NCBI RefSeq assembly: GCF_011947225.1 | Contig: NZ_JAATVW010000017.1 | Location: forward strand, 1 to 64,000 | Length of the DNA: 64,000 bases | Reading direction: 5' to 3' | Origin: Planosporangium flavigriseum | Lineage (GTDB): Bacteria > Actinomycetota > Actinomycetes > Mycobacteriales > Micromonosporaceae | Part shown: piece after piece, positions 6,970-17,577 of the stretch | Layout: every line of letters starts with the position of its first letter | Position numbering within the stretch: position 1 is the stretch's first letter | Notes under the pieces: model-generated | Databases searched by the model: none | What the model saw: the letters and a program-made list of their open reading frames with translations, nothing else | Told to the model about the DNA's origin: nothing | Program-made: the position numbers and the translations under genes

Positions 6970-8757
6970 TCACGTACCGCTCACCCACCGGTACACCTGC
7001 ATGACCCACGGCGTCTGCTGTAGGTAGGCGATCCCGGCGATGACCAGGAAGGCTCCGGTGATCGCGTGAGCGCCCTTGGCGCTGCGCCGCACCCGGCCCA
7101 GCCGGTTCACCAGGATGACCCGGCCCACCAGCCGGGAAACCGCGAAGACGCCGGCCGCGACCAGGAGGACGAGGCAGAACGCCAACAGCGGCCCCGCGAG
7201 CCGGCCGCGCGCGCTCGCCGCCCAGATTCCCCAACAAATGAAGGCGAAGAAAGCCCCAATTCCCGACATTTCCCAGCCCCGCTTGAGCATCCCACGCTCT
7301 TCCCGGGGCCGCTCGGACCCCCCGGGCCACTGCCCGCTCCCCTGGTCGAGCGCTGCTTCGGTCGGGTCCACATGCTTGGGCGGCGGGACGCTCGCCCGTC
7401 CCCGGATCTGAGCCGGCCCTGCCGGCGCGGAGCCGGGAGGCGCAGCCGGGGACACCGGCACCGGGGCCGCAGCCGCGGATGAAGCCGCGGCCTGCGGCCC
7501 CGGCCGTACCGCAGAAACGCGCTGCTGCTCGCCGGTGGGGCCGTCGAGCGCTTCGAACCGGTGCTCGGAGGCGACCCGGGTGCGGGCGGGAACGGCGGCC
7601 CCGTTCGCGACCGCTGCGGGCGTGGCGAGGTCATCGGGCGCACCGAGGGCGGCGCGCAGTTCGACCAGTTCGCGCTCAAGTTTCTCGATCCGCTGGAAGG
7701 CTCCGGTCTCGGTACCCGCGACCGGAGGCCGGGGCTTGGCCCTGCCGACCGCCCGCGCGGTCTCCGGCTCGCCCCAGTCGACCCCTGAGTCGGGGATGCC
7801 GCAGCGGCGCACGAGCTCGGCGAGGCGATCGGTCCAGGCCGGCAGCTCAAGCGTGGACGGCCGGTCACCGGGCCGATCGGCGAGGATGTGGTGCAGGTGG
7901 TCGCGCAGAGCGGGCACCTGCTCGAGTACGGGGTGGCGGCGCAGCACGGACCAGGCCGGGGGCGCCTCCTCGCCGGCCTGCGACTGGCGGCCCGGCTCCC
8001 GTGGGTACTCGCCGGTCACCAGGAAGTAGGCGACGGCTCCGAAGCCATGCACGTCGTACGCGGGCCCGACCTGCGCGGTGCCGCCGAAGGCCTCCGGGCC
8101 GCCGGACTCCGGCGTGTACGCAATCTGGGTGATCTCCTCGGGCCGCCAGTACCGCGCGCCGGTGAAGTCGATCAGCTTCACCTCCCCGGTCGCCAGCACC
8201 ATCACGTTGGACGGCTTCACGTCCATGTGCAGCACCGGGGTGGCGCCGGGCTCCTGGGGATGGTGCAGCGCACGCAGCACCCCGGCGAGCGTGTCCAGCG
8301 CGGCGACGGCGTTGAGCCGGCGGGCGCCAGCGGCCAGCCCGGCCCGGTTGGACACGTACTCGCGCAGGTTGATCCCGTGCAGGTAGTCGTACACCTGGTA
8401 GGGCACCGCGTCACCGGCGTCGGGGAGCTCTCCGGGGCGGTGCGGCGGCGGTCCGTAGAAGCCGTCGGCGCGCCGGCAGATCGCCTGGACGCCCCGGTTG
8501 TTCAGGTCCATCAGGGCCGCGTCGCCCTTGTCCCATGAACGCAGCTCGTCCACGAGCGGCCGGCGCGGGTCGACCCGGAAGACCTTGACCGTGAGCGGAG
8601 CCGACGACACTCCCCCGCACAGCCGCACCGCGCGGTAGACGTCAGCCTGCCCACCGGAGCCGAGGTGCGCGACGAGACGGTAGCGCTGGTAGGTCTCCGG
8701 CAGCGGACCGGCCGGGCCACAGACAAGATCCAGCAACCGCGCGCCGTTCGCAGTCAT
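6970..8757 (-). CDS. atypical membrane-anchored Ser/Thr protein kinase-like protein
   Basis: The product is a 595-residue Hanks-type kinase-fold protein. The glycine loop is LGSGGQADVY (about 32-41), the nucleotide lysine is probably K58 (LTVKVF), and the catalytic loop is HMDVKPSN (D179, K181, N184) in place of HRDLKPEN. The metal motif is IDFTG (D197, F198, T199) in place of DFG. A Pro/Ala-rich linker with a short predicted coiled coil (about 355-375, RIEKLERELVELRAALG) follows, then three hydrophobic helices at about 498-515, 520-542 and 568-585. This leaves the kinase domain cytoplasmic and the anchor at the C-terminus. Catalytic Asp and Asn are kept, so activity is possible, but the DFT motif is divergent. 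No extracellular PASTA domain is present. The gene stands alone, convergent with tRNA-Gly. Confidence 0.85.
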   Translation of the reverse strand: MTANGARLLDLVCGPAGPLPETYQRYRLVAHLGSGGQADVYRAVRLCGGVSSAPLTVKVFRVDPRRPLVDELRSWDKGDAALMDLNNRGVQAICRRADGFYGPPPHRPGELPDAGDAVPYQVYDYLHGINLREYVSNRAGLAAGARRLNAVAALDTLAGVLRALHHPQEPGATPVLHMDVKPSNVMVLATGEVKLIDFTGARYWRPEEITQIAYTPESGGPEAFGGTAQVGPAYDVHGFGAVAYFLVTGEYPREPGRQSQAGEEAPPAWSVLRRHPVLEQVPALRDHLHHILADRPGDRPSTLELPAWTDRLAELVRRCGIPDSGVDWGEPETARAVGRAKPRPPVAGTETGAFQRIEKLERELVELRAALGAPDDLATPAAVANGAAVPARTRVASEHRFEALDGPTGEQQRVSAVRPGPQAAASSAAAAPVPVSPAAPPGSAPAGPAQIRGRASVPPPKHVDPTEAALDQGSGQWPGGSERPREERGMLKRGWEMSGIGAFFAFICWGIWAASARGRLAGPLLAFCLVLLVAAGVFAVSRLVGRVILVNRLGRVRRSAKGAHAITGAFLVIAGIAYLQQTPWVMQVYRWVSGT

Positions 8758-8840
8758 CCAACCTCCCCCTCGGGCGAACCTCAGCGTAGCGGCCGGTCAA
8801 ATCCCTCGCGGACAACCGCCGCGCGCGGTAGACAGAGTCG

Positions 8841-10082
8841 GTGGCTGATGATCCGTACCACCTGCGCACCCTCGAGTCGATCGACGACTTCACCCGCGTG
8901 TTGGACGTCCTCGCGGCCGCCTTCGGCGAGGACTTCCCGGCGGAGGACCTGGCTACAACCCGGTCGGTCTTCGAACCGCGCCGCTCCCACGTGATCGAGC
9001 ACGATGACGACGGGATGGTGGCGCACGCGGCCGCCTACACCCGGGAGGTTACGGTGCCCGGCGGGGTGATCCCGGCGGCACACGTCACGCTGGTCGGCGT
9101 CCGCCCGACGCACCGGCGCCGGGGACTGCTGACCCGCCTTATGGCACATCAGTTGCGCGACGTTCGCGAGCACGGCGAGCCGGTCGCGATGCTGTGGGCC
9201 AGCGAGGGCCGCATCTACCAACGCTTCGGCTACGGGATCGCCGCCCTGCGCCACATCATCCCCGGTGCCGACAAGCGGGAGATCCGGCTGAACCGCTCGT
9301 CCACCCCGGAGGCGGGCCGCCTGCGCGACGCCTCCCCCGAGCAGGTGCGCAAGGACCTGCAGCAGGTGTACGAGCGGGTACGCCCGGAGCGCCCCGGCTG
9401 GTCGAGCCGGGACGAGAACTGGTGGAGCCGACTGCTGGACGACTCACCAAGCCGCCGCCAGGGCTACACCTCGCGCCGCGCGCTGCTGTTCGAAGGGCCC
9501 GCTCGCGTCGACGGGTACGCGCTGTGGCGGCGTAAGGGCGACTGGGCCGAGACCGGCCCGAAGGGCGAAGTCAACGTGGCCGAGGTGGTCGCGGCGACGC
9601 CGGAGGCGTACCTGGCGCTGTGGGAGTTCCTGTTCTCGGTGGATCTGGCCCGCACGGTGCGCTACCCCTTCGCCGCCCCCGACGAGCCGCTGCGCTACCT
9701 GGTCAACGAGCCACGAGCGCTCGGCGACCGGGTCGCGGACTCGCTGTGGGTACGGCTGGTGGATGTGCCGGCCGCGCTGTCGACCCGCCGGTTCGCCGCA
9801 CCGGTCGACGTGGTGATCGACGTGACCGACGCCCTGCTACCCGACAATGCCGGGCGATGGCGGTTGACCGGCGACGCGACCGGCGCGGCCTGCACGCCGA
9901 CGACGGACGCGGCGGATCTGGCCTGCGACGTCGCCGATCTGGGAGCGGTGTACCTCGGCGGCACCGGGCTCGGCGCGCTGGCCGCCGCGGGCCGCGTACG
10001 CGAACTGCGCCCCGGGGCCGTAGCAGCCGTCGCACCGCGGTTCGGTTGGCATCGGGCACCGTCCGCACTCGACATCTTCTAG
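8841..10082 (+). CDS. Eis-like GNAT family N-acetyltransferase
   Basis: This 413-residue protein has the Eis family architecture. An N-terminal GNAT domain carries the acetyl-CoA loop RPTHRRRGLLTRLM (about 91-104). A second GNAT-like domain and a C-terminal sterol-carrier-like domain follow. The conserved YQRFGYG contains the Tyr that acts as general acid in M. tuberculosis Eis, and the chain ends in Phe, whose terminal carboxylate is the general base there. Eis enzymes acetylate amines of aminoglycosides, polyamines or protein lysines; the substrate here is unknown. The GTG start has no Shine-Dalgarno, but TAGACA lies at 8829-8834, exactly 6 nt before it, so a leaderless mRNA is likely. The next gene starts 9 nt downstream. 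Confidence 0.88.
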   Translation: MADDPYHLRTLESIDDFTRVLDVLAAAFGEDFPAEDLATTRSVFEPRRSHVIEHDDDGMVAHAAAYTREVTVPGGVIPAAHVTLVGVRPTHRRRGLLTRLMAHQLRDVREHGEPVAMLWASEGRIYQRFGYGIAALRHIIPGADKREIRLNRSSTPEAGRLRDASPEQVRKDLQQVYERVRPERPGWSSRDENWWSRLLDDSPSRRQGYTSRRALLFEGPARVDGYALWRRKGDWAETGPKGEVNVAEVVAATPEAYLALWEFLFSVDLARTVRYPFAAPDEPLRYLVNEPRALGDRVADSLWVRLVDVPAALSTRRFAAPVDVVIDVTDALLPDNAGRWRLTGDATGAACTPTTDAADLACDVADLGAVYLGGTGLGALAAAGRVRELRPGAVAAVAPRFGWHRAPSALDIF

Positions 10083-10091
10083 AGTCGGGGC

Positions 10092-10556
10092 ATGGGTACC
10101 GAGCGGCGACGCCGCCGGATGCGGCGAGCATCCCGGTCCGCCTGGGCGGTCGACTCGCCGGCGCCCGGCGCAGAGGACGAGGCAGCCGAGGTGGCGCCCC
10201 GCTCCCCCACCCCGCACGACATCGCAGAGCTGGGCGGCACGTTCGCGATGACCGCCGGGGTGCTCGACCCCGACGACGATCCGGCAGCGACCGGCGTACG
10301 CGGTGAAGCCTCCGACTGGGGAGCTGACGAGCCGACCGGCCACGCCCGCCCGGCCGATGATCCGCATGCCGAGCGCGGCCTGCGCGGTCTGGTCGGTGGG
10401 GGTTCCTCACAGGTGAGCGTTGACGCGGCGCTTCGGGCGCGGGACGCCGCCCGCCCCTCCGCGGCCGACTTCGCGGCGGCCGAGGCGGAGCTGGTGATCG
10501 TCCGTCGCGGGTGGGTGCCGCGCGAGGACCTGCCGGCCCGGGGCCCGCGCCGCTGA
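10092..10556 (+). CDS. hypothetical protein, Arg-rich N-terminus
   Basis: This 154-residue soluble protein is of unrecognised family. The N-terminus is strongly basic (MGTERRRRRMRRASRS), the middle is acidic and disordered, and the C-terminal 60 residues are more ordered (VSVDAALRARDAARPSAADFAAAEAELVIVRRGWVP). No catalytic motif or membrane segment is visible. It begins 9 nt after the Eis-like gene. It also has its own -10-like TAGAGT at 10080-10085, 6 nt before the ATG, so it may be made from a leaderless transcript as well as by read-through. Codon bias is like its neighbours, supporting a real gene. Confidence 0.7.
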   Translation: MGTERRRRRMRRASRSAWAVDSPAPGAEDEAAEVAPRSPTPHDIAELGGTFAMTAGVLDPDDDPAATGVRGEASDWGADEPTGHARPADDPHAERGLRGLVGGGSSQVSVDAALRARDAARPSAADFAAAEAELVIVRRGWVPREDLPARGPRR

Positions 10557-10560
10557 ATTG

Positions 10561-10612
10561 GCGATCGTGGACACCTAGACCGGTTATAGGCGGCCTAGGT
10601 GTCCACGATCGC
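10561..10612. terminator. bidirectional 18-bp palindromic terminator, repeat-family member
   Basis: Perfect 18-bp arms (10561-10578 with 10595-10612) contain GATCGTGGACACCTAG and surround a 16-nt loop with TTATAGG. It sits between convergent genes (10556 and 10627). Arm and loop sequence are related to the palindrome at 31045-31094, which suggests a dispersed repeat used as terminator. Confidence 0.8.
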
Positions 10613-10626
10613 GGGGGAGGCGGGCG

Positions 10627-11094
10627 CTACGGCAGCGGGGGCAGTTCGTGGGTCTTCTCGTACTCGGCAATCTGCGCGATGCGCCGCATGTGCCGCTCGC
10701 CCCGCGAGAACGGCGTCGTCAAGAACGCGGTGACGATCTGGGTCGCCTCGTCGAGGGTGTGCATCCGGGCGCCGACCCCCGCCACGTTGGCGTCATTGTG
10801 CTCACGGGCCAGCCGCGCCGTCTCGACGCTCCAGGTCAGTGCCGCGCGCACCCCGGGGACCTTGTTCGCCGCGATCTGCTCGCCGTTGCCGGAGCCGCCG
10901 ATCACCACGCCGAGCGAACCGGGGTCGGCGACCACCCGGGCACCGGTGTGGAAGCAGTACGCCGGGTAGTCGTCATCGGGGTCGAACGAGAACGGTCCCA
11001 CGTCGACGACCTCGTACCCCTGCGTGCCGAGGTGGCTGGCGAGGTGCACCTTCAGTTCATATCCGGCGTGGTCGGAGCCAAGGTAAACGCGCAT
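10627..11094 (-). CDS. rpiB: ribose-5-phosphate isomerase B
   Basis: This 155-residue RpiB/LacAB-fold enzyme interconverts ribose-5-phosphate and ribulose-5-phosphate in the pentose phosphate pathway. The N-terminal GSDHAGYELK carries the phosphate-binding Asp-His, and GGSGNGEQIAANKVPGVRAAL is the actinobacterial active-site form. In this form a Glu (E in GNGE) serves as base in place of the Cys of the E. coli type. The conserved tail HMRRIAQIAEYE is present. In M. tuberculosis rpiB (Rv2465c) also lies near the Rv2466c homologue, as here. It is followed upstream by a small membrane gene in the same direction. Confidence 0.95.
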   Translation of the reverse strand: MRVYLGSDHAGYELKVHLASHLGTQGYEVVDVGPFSFDPDDDYPAYCFHTGARVVADPGSLGVVIGGSGNGEQIAANKVPGVRAALTWSVETARLAREHNDANVAGVGARMHTLDEATQIVTAFLTTPFSRGERHMRRIAQIAEYEKTHELPPLP

Positions 11095-11107
11095 GCGACA
11101 GAGTCTG

Positions 11108-11386
11108 TCACCACAGGATCAGGCCCGCGCACGACCCAAGCATCAGGATGGTGCCGACAACAAGAGAGCCCACGATCATGGTCGCCGGCGGGAACGTGCT
11201 GACCGCCCGCACCACCCTCGGCGCCCGGCTCATCGCCTCGGCGGCCTCGGATGCTTCGCCCGCGGCCTGGGCGCGGCGAGCCGCGTGCCATCCGCGTAGC
11301 ACCCCGCGCCGGTCGAACAGCAGCGCCGCCACCGCGTACAGCCCCAGCCCGAACGTGAACACCACCAGCGCCACCAAAAAGCGCAT
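11108..11386 (-). CDS. small two-helix membrane protein
   Basis: This 92-residue protein of unknown function has an N-terminal hydrophobic helix (about 2-24, FLVALVVFTFGLGLYAVAALLF). A basic/acidic amphipathic stretch with Ala/Glu repeats follows, and then a second helix (about 66-90). It sits 13 nt upstream of rpiB in the same direction and is probably co-transcribed. The ATG at 11386 is preceded by GGAAGG at too short a distance, so a TTG start three codons upstream (11395) is an alternative. I do not recognise a family. Confidence 0.65.
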   Translation of the reverse strand: MRFLVALVVFTFGLGLYAVAALLFDRRGVLRGWHAARRAQAAGEASEAAEAMSRAPRVVRAVSTFPPATMIVGSLVVGTILMLGSCAGLILW

Positions 11387-11435
11387 GCCTTCCAACCCCC
11401 AGGACCGTCGATCAGCGGTCTGGGTAGTTTACGGC

Positions 11436-12659
11436 TTACGCCTCCGGCGCGATATCGACAGCAACCAATCCGGCTCGCGCCTTCGGCGTGAACCAGGTGC
11501 TCTTGCGCGGCATCTTCAGCCTCGCCAAATTGACGGCCACGAAGTCGTCGACGGTGACCGGCGCGATAAGGACGGCGAGTTCGGCGCGGCCCGCGTCCAC
11601 CTCTCCCCGCAGCCAGGCGGCCGGGTAGTCGCCACCGACGTAGGTGATCCGCTTGTCCCCCGGGTCGAGGCCGAGGGCGTCACCGAGGACGCGCCGCTCG
11701 ACGAGCGCGTGATCGAGGTTTTCTACGACGCTGCCCGTTCCGGCTGTGGGCAAGGTCACCGTCCAGGCACCGGCCCTCGTGTACAGGTTGACCGTGCCAC
11801 CGCTGGCCGGCACCTCGGGCGTACCCGTCACCGGCGTGACCGTCGCACCGGCGGCCGTCAGGCGCGTGATCAGCTCCTCCGGGGCGATACCCAGCTCACT
11901 GACCAGGCGGTTGTAGGGCTGGATCGCCACCGACTCGGGCGTGGTGACCACCGCGAGGAAGCGCGGCAGGCCGGCGGTCTGGGCGGCGAGGCTGCGGTGG
12001 TTGCCGTCTGCCACGACCAACTCCCCGCCGCCCGCCAGGGCCAGCACCCGGTCCCGGGCCTCACCGGGCCCGAGCGGCCAGATCTCGTGGACACGCCCGG
12101 CCGCGTCGGTGTCGTTCGCCGCCGCGTCACCCGCCTCCGCGATGGCCTCGGCGAGCGCCGCGTGCAGGTCGGCACCGCGCGCGGTCTGCAGGAGGAGTAC
12201 GGGTGAGAGCAGGTGCCCGACGGCCTGCGCGAGGGCGACCCGCTCGCGCACCTTCTCGATGAACACGTCCTCGTTGCGGATGACCAGGCCGGGCTCCTCG
12301 GCGCTGGTGGAGATCTGCCCCGTCTCCACCATCGTCCACACGCCGTACGCGGTCGCGCCGTCGGGCGCGGTGATCCGGTACAGGACGGCCACGTCGTCGC
12401 TCTCGGCGTAGTGACCCTGCTCCTTGGCAGCGGCCAGGCGCGCGACGGCGTCGGGCAGGCAGTCGGCGAAGGCGCGCCCCACACTCTCCGGAGCGCGGTG
12501 GGGCATCTCGACGCCGAGGGCGCTGAACGGATTGGCCGCGATGATCGCGGTAATCTCGGCGTCGTCGGCGAACTCGTCGTAGTTCTGCGCCGCGGTGGTC
12601 TGCCCGGCGCGTCCGCCGGTCGTCAGCCAGGCCCGGGCGATCGGGTGCGCGATCGTCAT
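11436..12659 (-). CDS. DUF1015 family protein
   Basis: The product is 407 residues and matches the DUF1015 pattern. An IIAANPFSALGVEMPHR segment is followed by a region in which RNEDVFIEKVRERV corresponds to the family's conserved receptor-like motif. VVADGNHRSLAA (about 230-245) corresponds to the conserved DGHHR block, with conserved C-terminal KMPRKSTWFTPKARAGL. The biochemical function of the family is not established; a kinase-inhibitor-like or phosphatase role has been proposed. ATG 12659 is chosen because it gives MTIAHPIARAWL. The open frame upstream to 12992 has unlikely composition and overlaps the next gene. Confidence 0.85.
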   Translation of the reverse strand: MTIAHPIARAWLTTGGRAGQTTAAQNYDEFADDAEITAIIAANPFSALGVEMPHRAPESVGRAFADCLPDAVARLAAAKEQGHYAESDDVAVLYRITAPDGATAYGVWTMVETGQISTSAEEPGLVIRNEDVFIEKVRERVALAQAVGHLLSPVLLLQTARGADLHAALAEAIAEAGDAAANDTDAAGRVHEIWPLGPGEARDRVLALAGGGELVVADGNHRSLAAQTAGLPRFLAVVTTPESVAIQPYNRLVSELGIAPEELITRLTAAGATVTPVTGTPEVPASGGTVNLYTRAGAWTVTLPTAGTGSVVENLDHALVERRVLGDALGLDPGDKRITYVGGDYPAAWLRGEVDAGRAELAVLIAPVTVDDFVAVNLARLKMPRKSTWFTPKARAGLVAVDIAPEA

Positions 12660-12741
12660 GAGCGCGACGTTATCGGTTCGAGGCGGATCACTCCCCGCCG
12701 GCCGGCGCCCATCCACTGGATGGACGCCGGCAGCGCGGTAC

Positions 12742-13185
12742 TCAGGCCGCGTTCGTGGAGCGCCGTCGACGCAGCCGGGGCAGGCTCGGCCGGAAACGAC
12801 CCCGGGGCTCCTCCGGCGCGGCGTGCCGGGGGCTGTAGGCGGGCTCGCCGTTGCCGGTCTCCGACTCGGGTTCCGCAGCCGCGACGGCGCCCTCCAGCAC
12901 CAGCGCCGCGGCGACTTCCTGGAAAACCGGCGCCGGAACGGCGTCCACGGCGCCCTGCGCGGGGACGACATCCACCGAAGCCGGGACGACATCCACCGAA
13001 GCCGGCGCCGGAGCGAAGGCCTCGGCCGAGACGATCACCGGCGGGGCGAGCAGCGCCGCGACCTCCGCGGGCACCTCGTCTCGCCAGTCGCACTCACGGA
13101 CCGACCAGCACGCGGCGGGACTTGCGGCCGCCACGTCGTCGGCGACGACAGCCTCACTGGGCTTCACATCCGCAGCGGTCGACAC
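12742..13185 (-). CDS. low-complexity Ala/Val/Pro-rich protein with internal repeat
   Basis: The product has 147 residues, no recognisable domain and no membrane segment. It starts at GTG 13185 with a strong ribosome binding site (GAGGAGG, about 5 nt upstream), which supports translation. The central region is rich in Ala, Val and Pro and contains the exact repeat ASVDVVP-ASVDVVP, produced by a 21-bp DNA tandem duplication. The C-terminus is very basic (RGRFRPSLPRLRRRRSTNAA). Several other frames are also open here because of GC bias; the ribosome binding site favours this one. It could be a disordered DNA- or membrane-associated protein; that is speculation. Confidence 0.6.
   Translation of the reverse strand: MSTAADVKPSEAVVADDVAAASPAACWSVRECDWRDEVPAEVAALLAPPVIVSAEAFAPAPASVDVVPASVDVVPAQGAVDAVPAPVFQEVAAALVLEGAVAAAEPESETGNGEPAYSPRHAAPEEPRGRFRPSLPRLRRRRSTNAA
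12962..13003. repeat. perfect 21-bp tandem duplication inside a CDS
   Basis: Two identical adjacent 21-bp units (12962-12982 and 12983-13003) keep the reading frame and encode the repeated peptide ASVDVVP. The unit number may vary between strains. Confidence 0.9.
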
Positions 13186-13281
13186 CGGTCCTCCTCGGGC
13201 AGGAAAAGCTCTCGTCGAGAAGCAACGATGAGCGATACAGCGGCGTCACGCGAGTAATGCCCAGAATTCGGACAATTAGGT

Positions 13282-13908
13282 TTATTCGAAAGACGGAGGC
13301 ACGTCCCGCGTTCGCTTGATTTCAAAGAAGCCGGGAGTACCGGCGACGAGCAGCGTGCCGTCCCACAGTCGGCCGGCGGCCTCCCCCTTGGGCGCCGGCG
13401 TGACGACCGGGCCGAAGAAGGCGATCTGCGCGCCGTCGGGGCCCGGCACGTGGATCACCGGCGTACCGACGTCCATGCCGACCGGCCGCATGCCCGCCTC
13501 GTGGCTGGCCCGCAGGGCCTCGTCGTACTGGGTGGACTCGGCGGCCGAGGCGAGCTCGACGGGCAGGCCGGCGTCGGCCAGGGCCGCCTCGTACAGCGCC
13601 CGACCCCGCTCCTCCTTGCCAATGTGGATGCGGGTGCCCAGGGCGGTGTACAGCGAGCGGAGGACGTCGTTGCCGTACTTCTGCTCGGCGGCGATCGCCA
13701 CCCGTACCGGCCCCCAGGCGGTCTTCAGGAACTCCCGGTACTCCTCGGGCAGGTCGTCACGGCCGTCGTTCAGCACGGCCAGGCTCATTACGTGGAAGCG
13801 GAGGTCGACCGGGCGGACCTTCTCCACCTCGAGCAGCCAACGGGAGGTGATCCACGCCCACGGGCAGGCGGGGTCGAACCACATATCAGCGGTGACGCGC
13901 TCGGTCAC
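13282..13908 (-). CDS. DsbA-fold mycothiol-dependent reductase-like protein (Rv2466c-type)
   Basis: This 208-residue thioredoxin-fold protein carries a DsbA-type helical insert. The active site reads ACPWAW (C15, A18), where Rv2466c of M. tuberculosis has CPWC, so only the nucleophilic Cys is kept. The cis-Pro region GTPVIHVPG and C-terminal [10 protein letters not shown] are typical. Rv2466c is a mycothiol-linked reductase that activates nitro prodrugs; a single-Cys version would use a monothiol mechanism with mycothiol (inference). GTG 13908 has AGGAG about 5 nt upstream. It is divergent from pepN, exactly as Rv2466c is from Rv2467. Confidence 0.85.
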   Translation of the reverse strand: MTERVTADMWFDPACPWAWITSRWLLEVEKVRPVDLRFHVMSLAVLNDGRDDLPEEYREFLKTAWGPVRVAIAAEQKYGNDVLRSLYTALGTRIHIGKEERGRALYEAALADAGLPVELASAAESTQYDEALRASHEAGMRPVGMDVGTPVIHVPGPDGAQIAFFGPVVTPAPKGEAAGRLWDGTLLVAGTPGFFEIKRTRDVPPSFE

Positions 13909-14134
13909 GGCAGCTCCTCACGATCTTCAAATGTGACAGCGGTCCAGCAAGTACTGGGTCCACTACCGATCCTTACGCCAGCCGGCGACCACAGCGGAAC
14001 TGCCGTACCGTGACCTGTGCCACTTCATGGCCGCTGACCGGTTATGAAAGGATCGTTTCTTACCACTCGGCTCGGATGGCGGCTGCGAAAGCCCCTCTCG
14101 AACCAAGATTTCGCAACAGATGGAGACAAAGACC

Positions 14135-16705
<2,571 letters not shown>

Positions 16706-16716
16706 GTGGTGATACA

Positions 16717-16755
16717 GCAAGGGCGCCCTCCGATTCGGAGGGCGCCCTTGCTTTT
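16717..16755 (+). terminator. intrinsic terminator of pepN
   Basis: A near-perfect 17-bp stem (16717-16733 with 16735-16751) is followed by TTTT at 16752-16755, a classical rho-independent terminator. The convergent DUF5130 gene ends 14 nt further on. Confidence 0.92.
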
Positions 16756-16768
16756 GCTTTCGTGCGCG

Positions 16769-17182
16769 TCAGGCGCTCGGCTTACCCGCCTGGTCGCTGA
16801 GTTGAGCAAGCCCGGACACGATGCCACCGGCGAGGTCGCCACCGCCGAATGCGGCCGCCATGGAGAGCGCGGCTAACTTGGCCGAGCGGTCCGGAATACG
16901 CTTGCGCGCCTCCGAACCCGTGACGATCTCGAGCACCCGCTGGTTGGGCGACACGGCGACGAGGACCGAGTGGTCCGGGTCGCCCAACTGGCCGTGCAGC
17001 TTCTCGGCGTGGCCACGCACCGGCTCGTCGAGTTCGCCCACGTACACGCTGAAGGTCAGCCCGGTGCCCCGGTCAGCCAACCGCAGCGCCTCGTCCAGTC
17101 GCAACAGCTGTCGCGTGTTGAACGGGCCGTCGAGCACCTCGGGGCGGCCGGTTGGCCGTCCCCCCTGCTCACCAGCGGTCAC
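16769..17182 (-). CDS. DUF5130 family protein (Rv2468c-type)
   Basis: This 137-residue soluble protein resembles TPM/TLP18.3-type folds: FSVYVGELDEPVRGHAEKLHGQL, HSVLVAVSPNQRVLEIVTGSEARKRIPDRSAKLA and a Gly-rich C-terminal helix. The function is unknown. The GTG start overlaps the 3' end of the upstream membrane gene by 14 nt, implying translational coupling. The position between pepN and the HNH gene matches Rv2468c in M. tuberculosis. Confidence 0.85.
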   Translation of the reverse strand: MTAGEQGGRPTGRPEVLDGPFNTRQLLRLDEALRLADRGTGLTFSVYVGELDEPVRGHAEKLHGQLGDPDHSVLVAVSPNQRVLEIVTGSEARKRIPDRSAKLAALSMAAAFGGGDLAGGIVSGLAQLSDQAGKPSA

Positions 17183-17483
17183 TTGCGCCTCCAGTCACAC
17201 GCTGCTCAGCCGACGGGCGGGCAGCCCACTCGGCGGCACTCGAACCACCGGCAGGCAGAGCCGCTGCCGCGGCAGTGCCGTGCAGCGCCTTGTGCTCGCC
17301 TGAGGTTGCGTCGGCCAGCTGCTCCGGCGCCGACAGGAACCAGACCGGGCGGAACTCGAACGGCCGGCCCGGCCGGTAGCGCTTGCCGCGCCGGACGTCA
17401 CCGGCGAACACGAGGCCAGTGACGACCAGGATCACAAGGACCGGTATGCCGACGTAGATGAGCACCGTCTCAATTGTTGACAA
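17169..17483 (-). CDS. small single-pass membrane protein coupled to DUF5130
   Basis: The product has 104 residues: a short N-terminus, one hydrophobic helix (about 5-28, VLIYVGIPVLVILVVTGLVFAG), a basic stretch RRGKRYRPGRPFEFRPVWFL, and a soluble Ala/Ser-rich tail. The start at TTG 17483 gives (M)STIETVLIYVG and is the only sensible one. The same frame is open far upstream to 18188, but that part is antisense-like noise inside the HNH gene. It is small, like Rv2468A at the same place in M. tuberculosis; homology is a guess from position. The stop overlaps the start of DUF5130. Confidence 0.65.
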   Translation of the reverse strand: MSTIETVLIYVGIPVLVILVVTGLVFAGDVRRGKRYRPGRPFEFRPVWFLSAPEQLADATSGEHKALHGTAAAAALPAGGSSAAEWAARPSAEQRVTGGASDRW

Positions 17484-17577
17484 GCCCAGCGCCCCCCGGC
17501 GTCGAAGAGACAAATATGCGGGCTTCACGTTAGCGGCCGGTGCATCGTACGCCGCGTCGGGGGTACCCGGAACCCCT

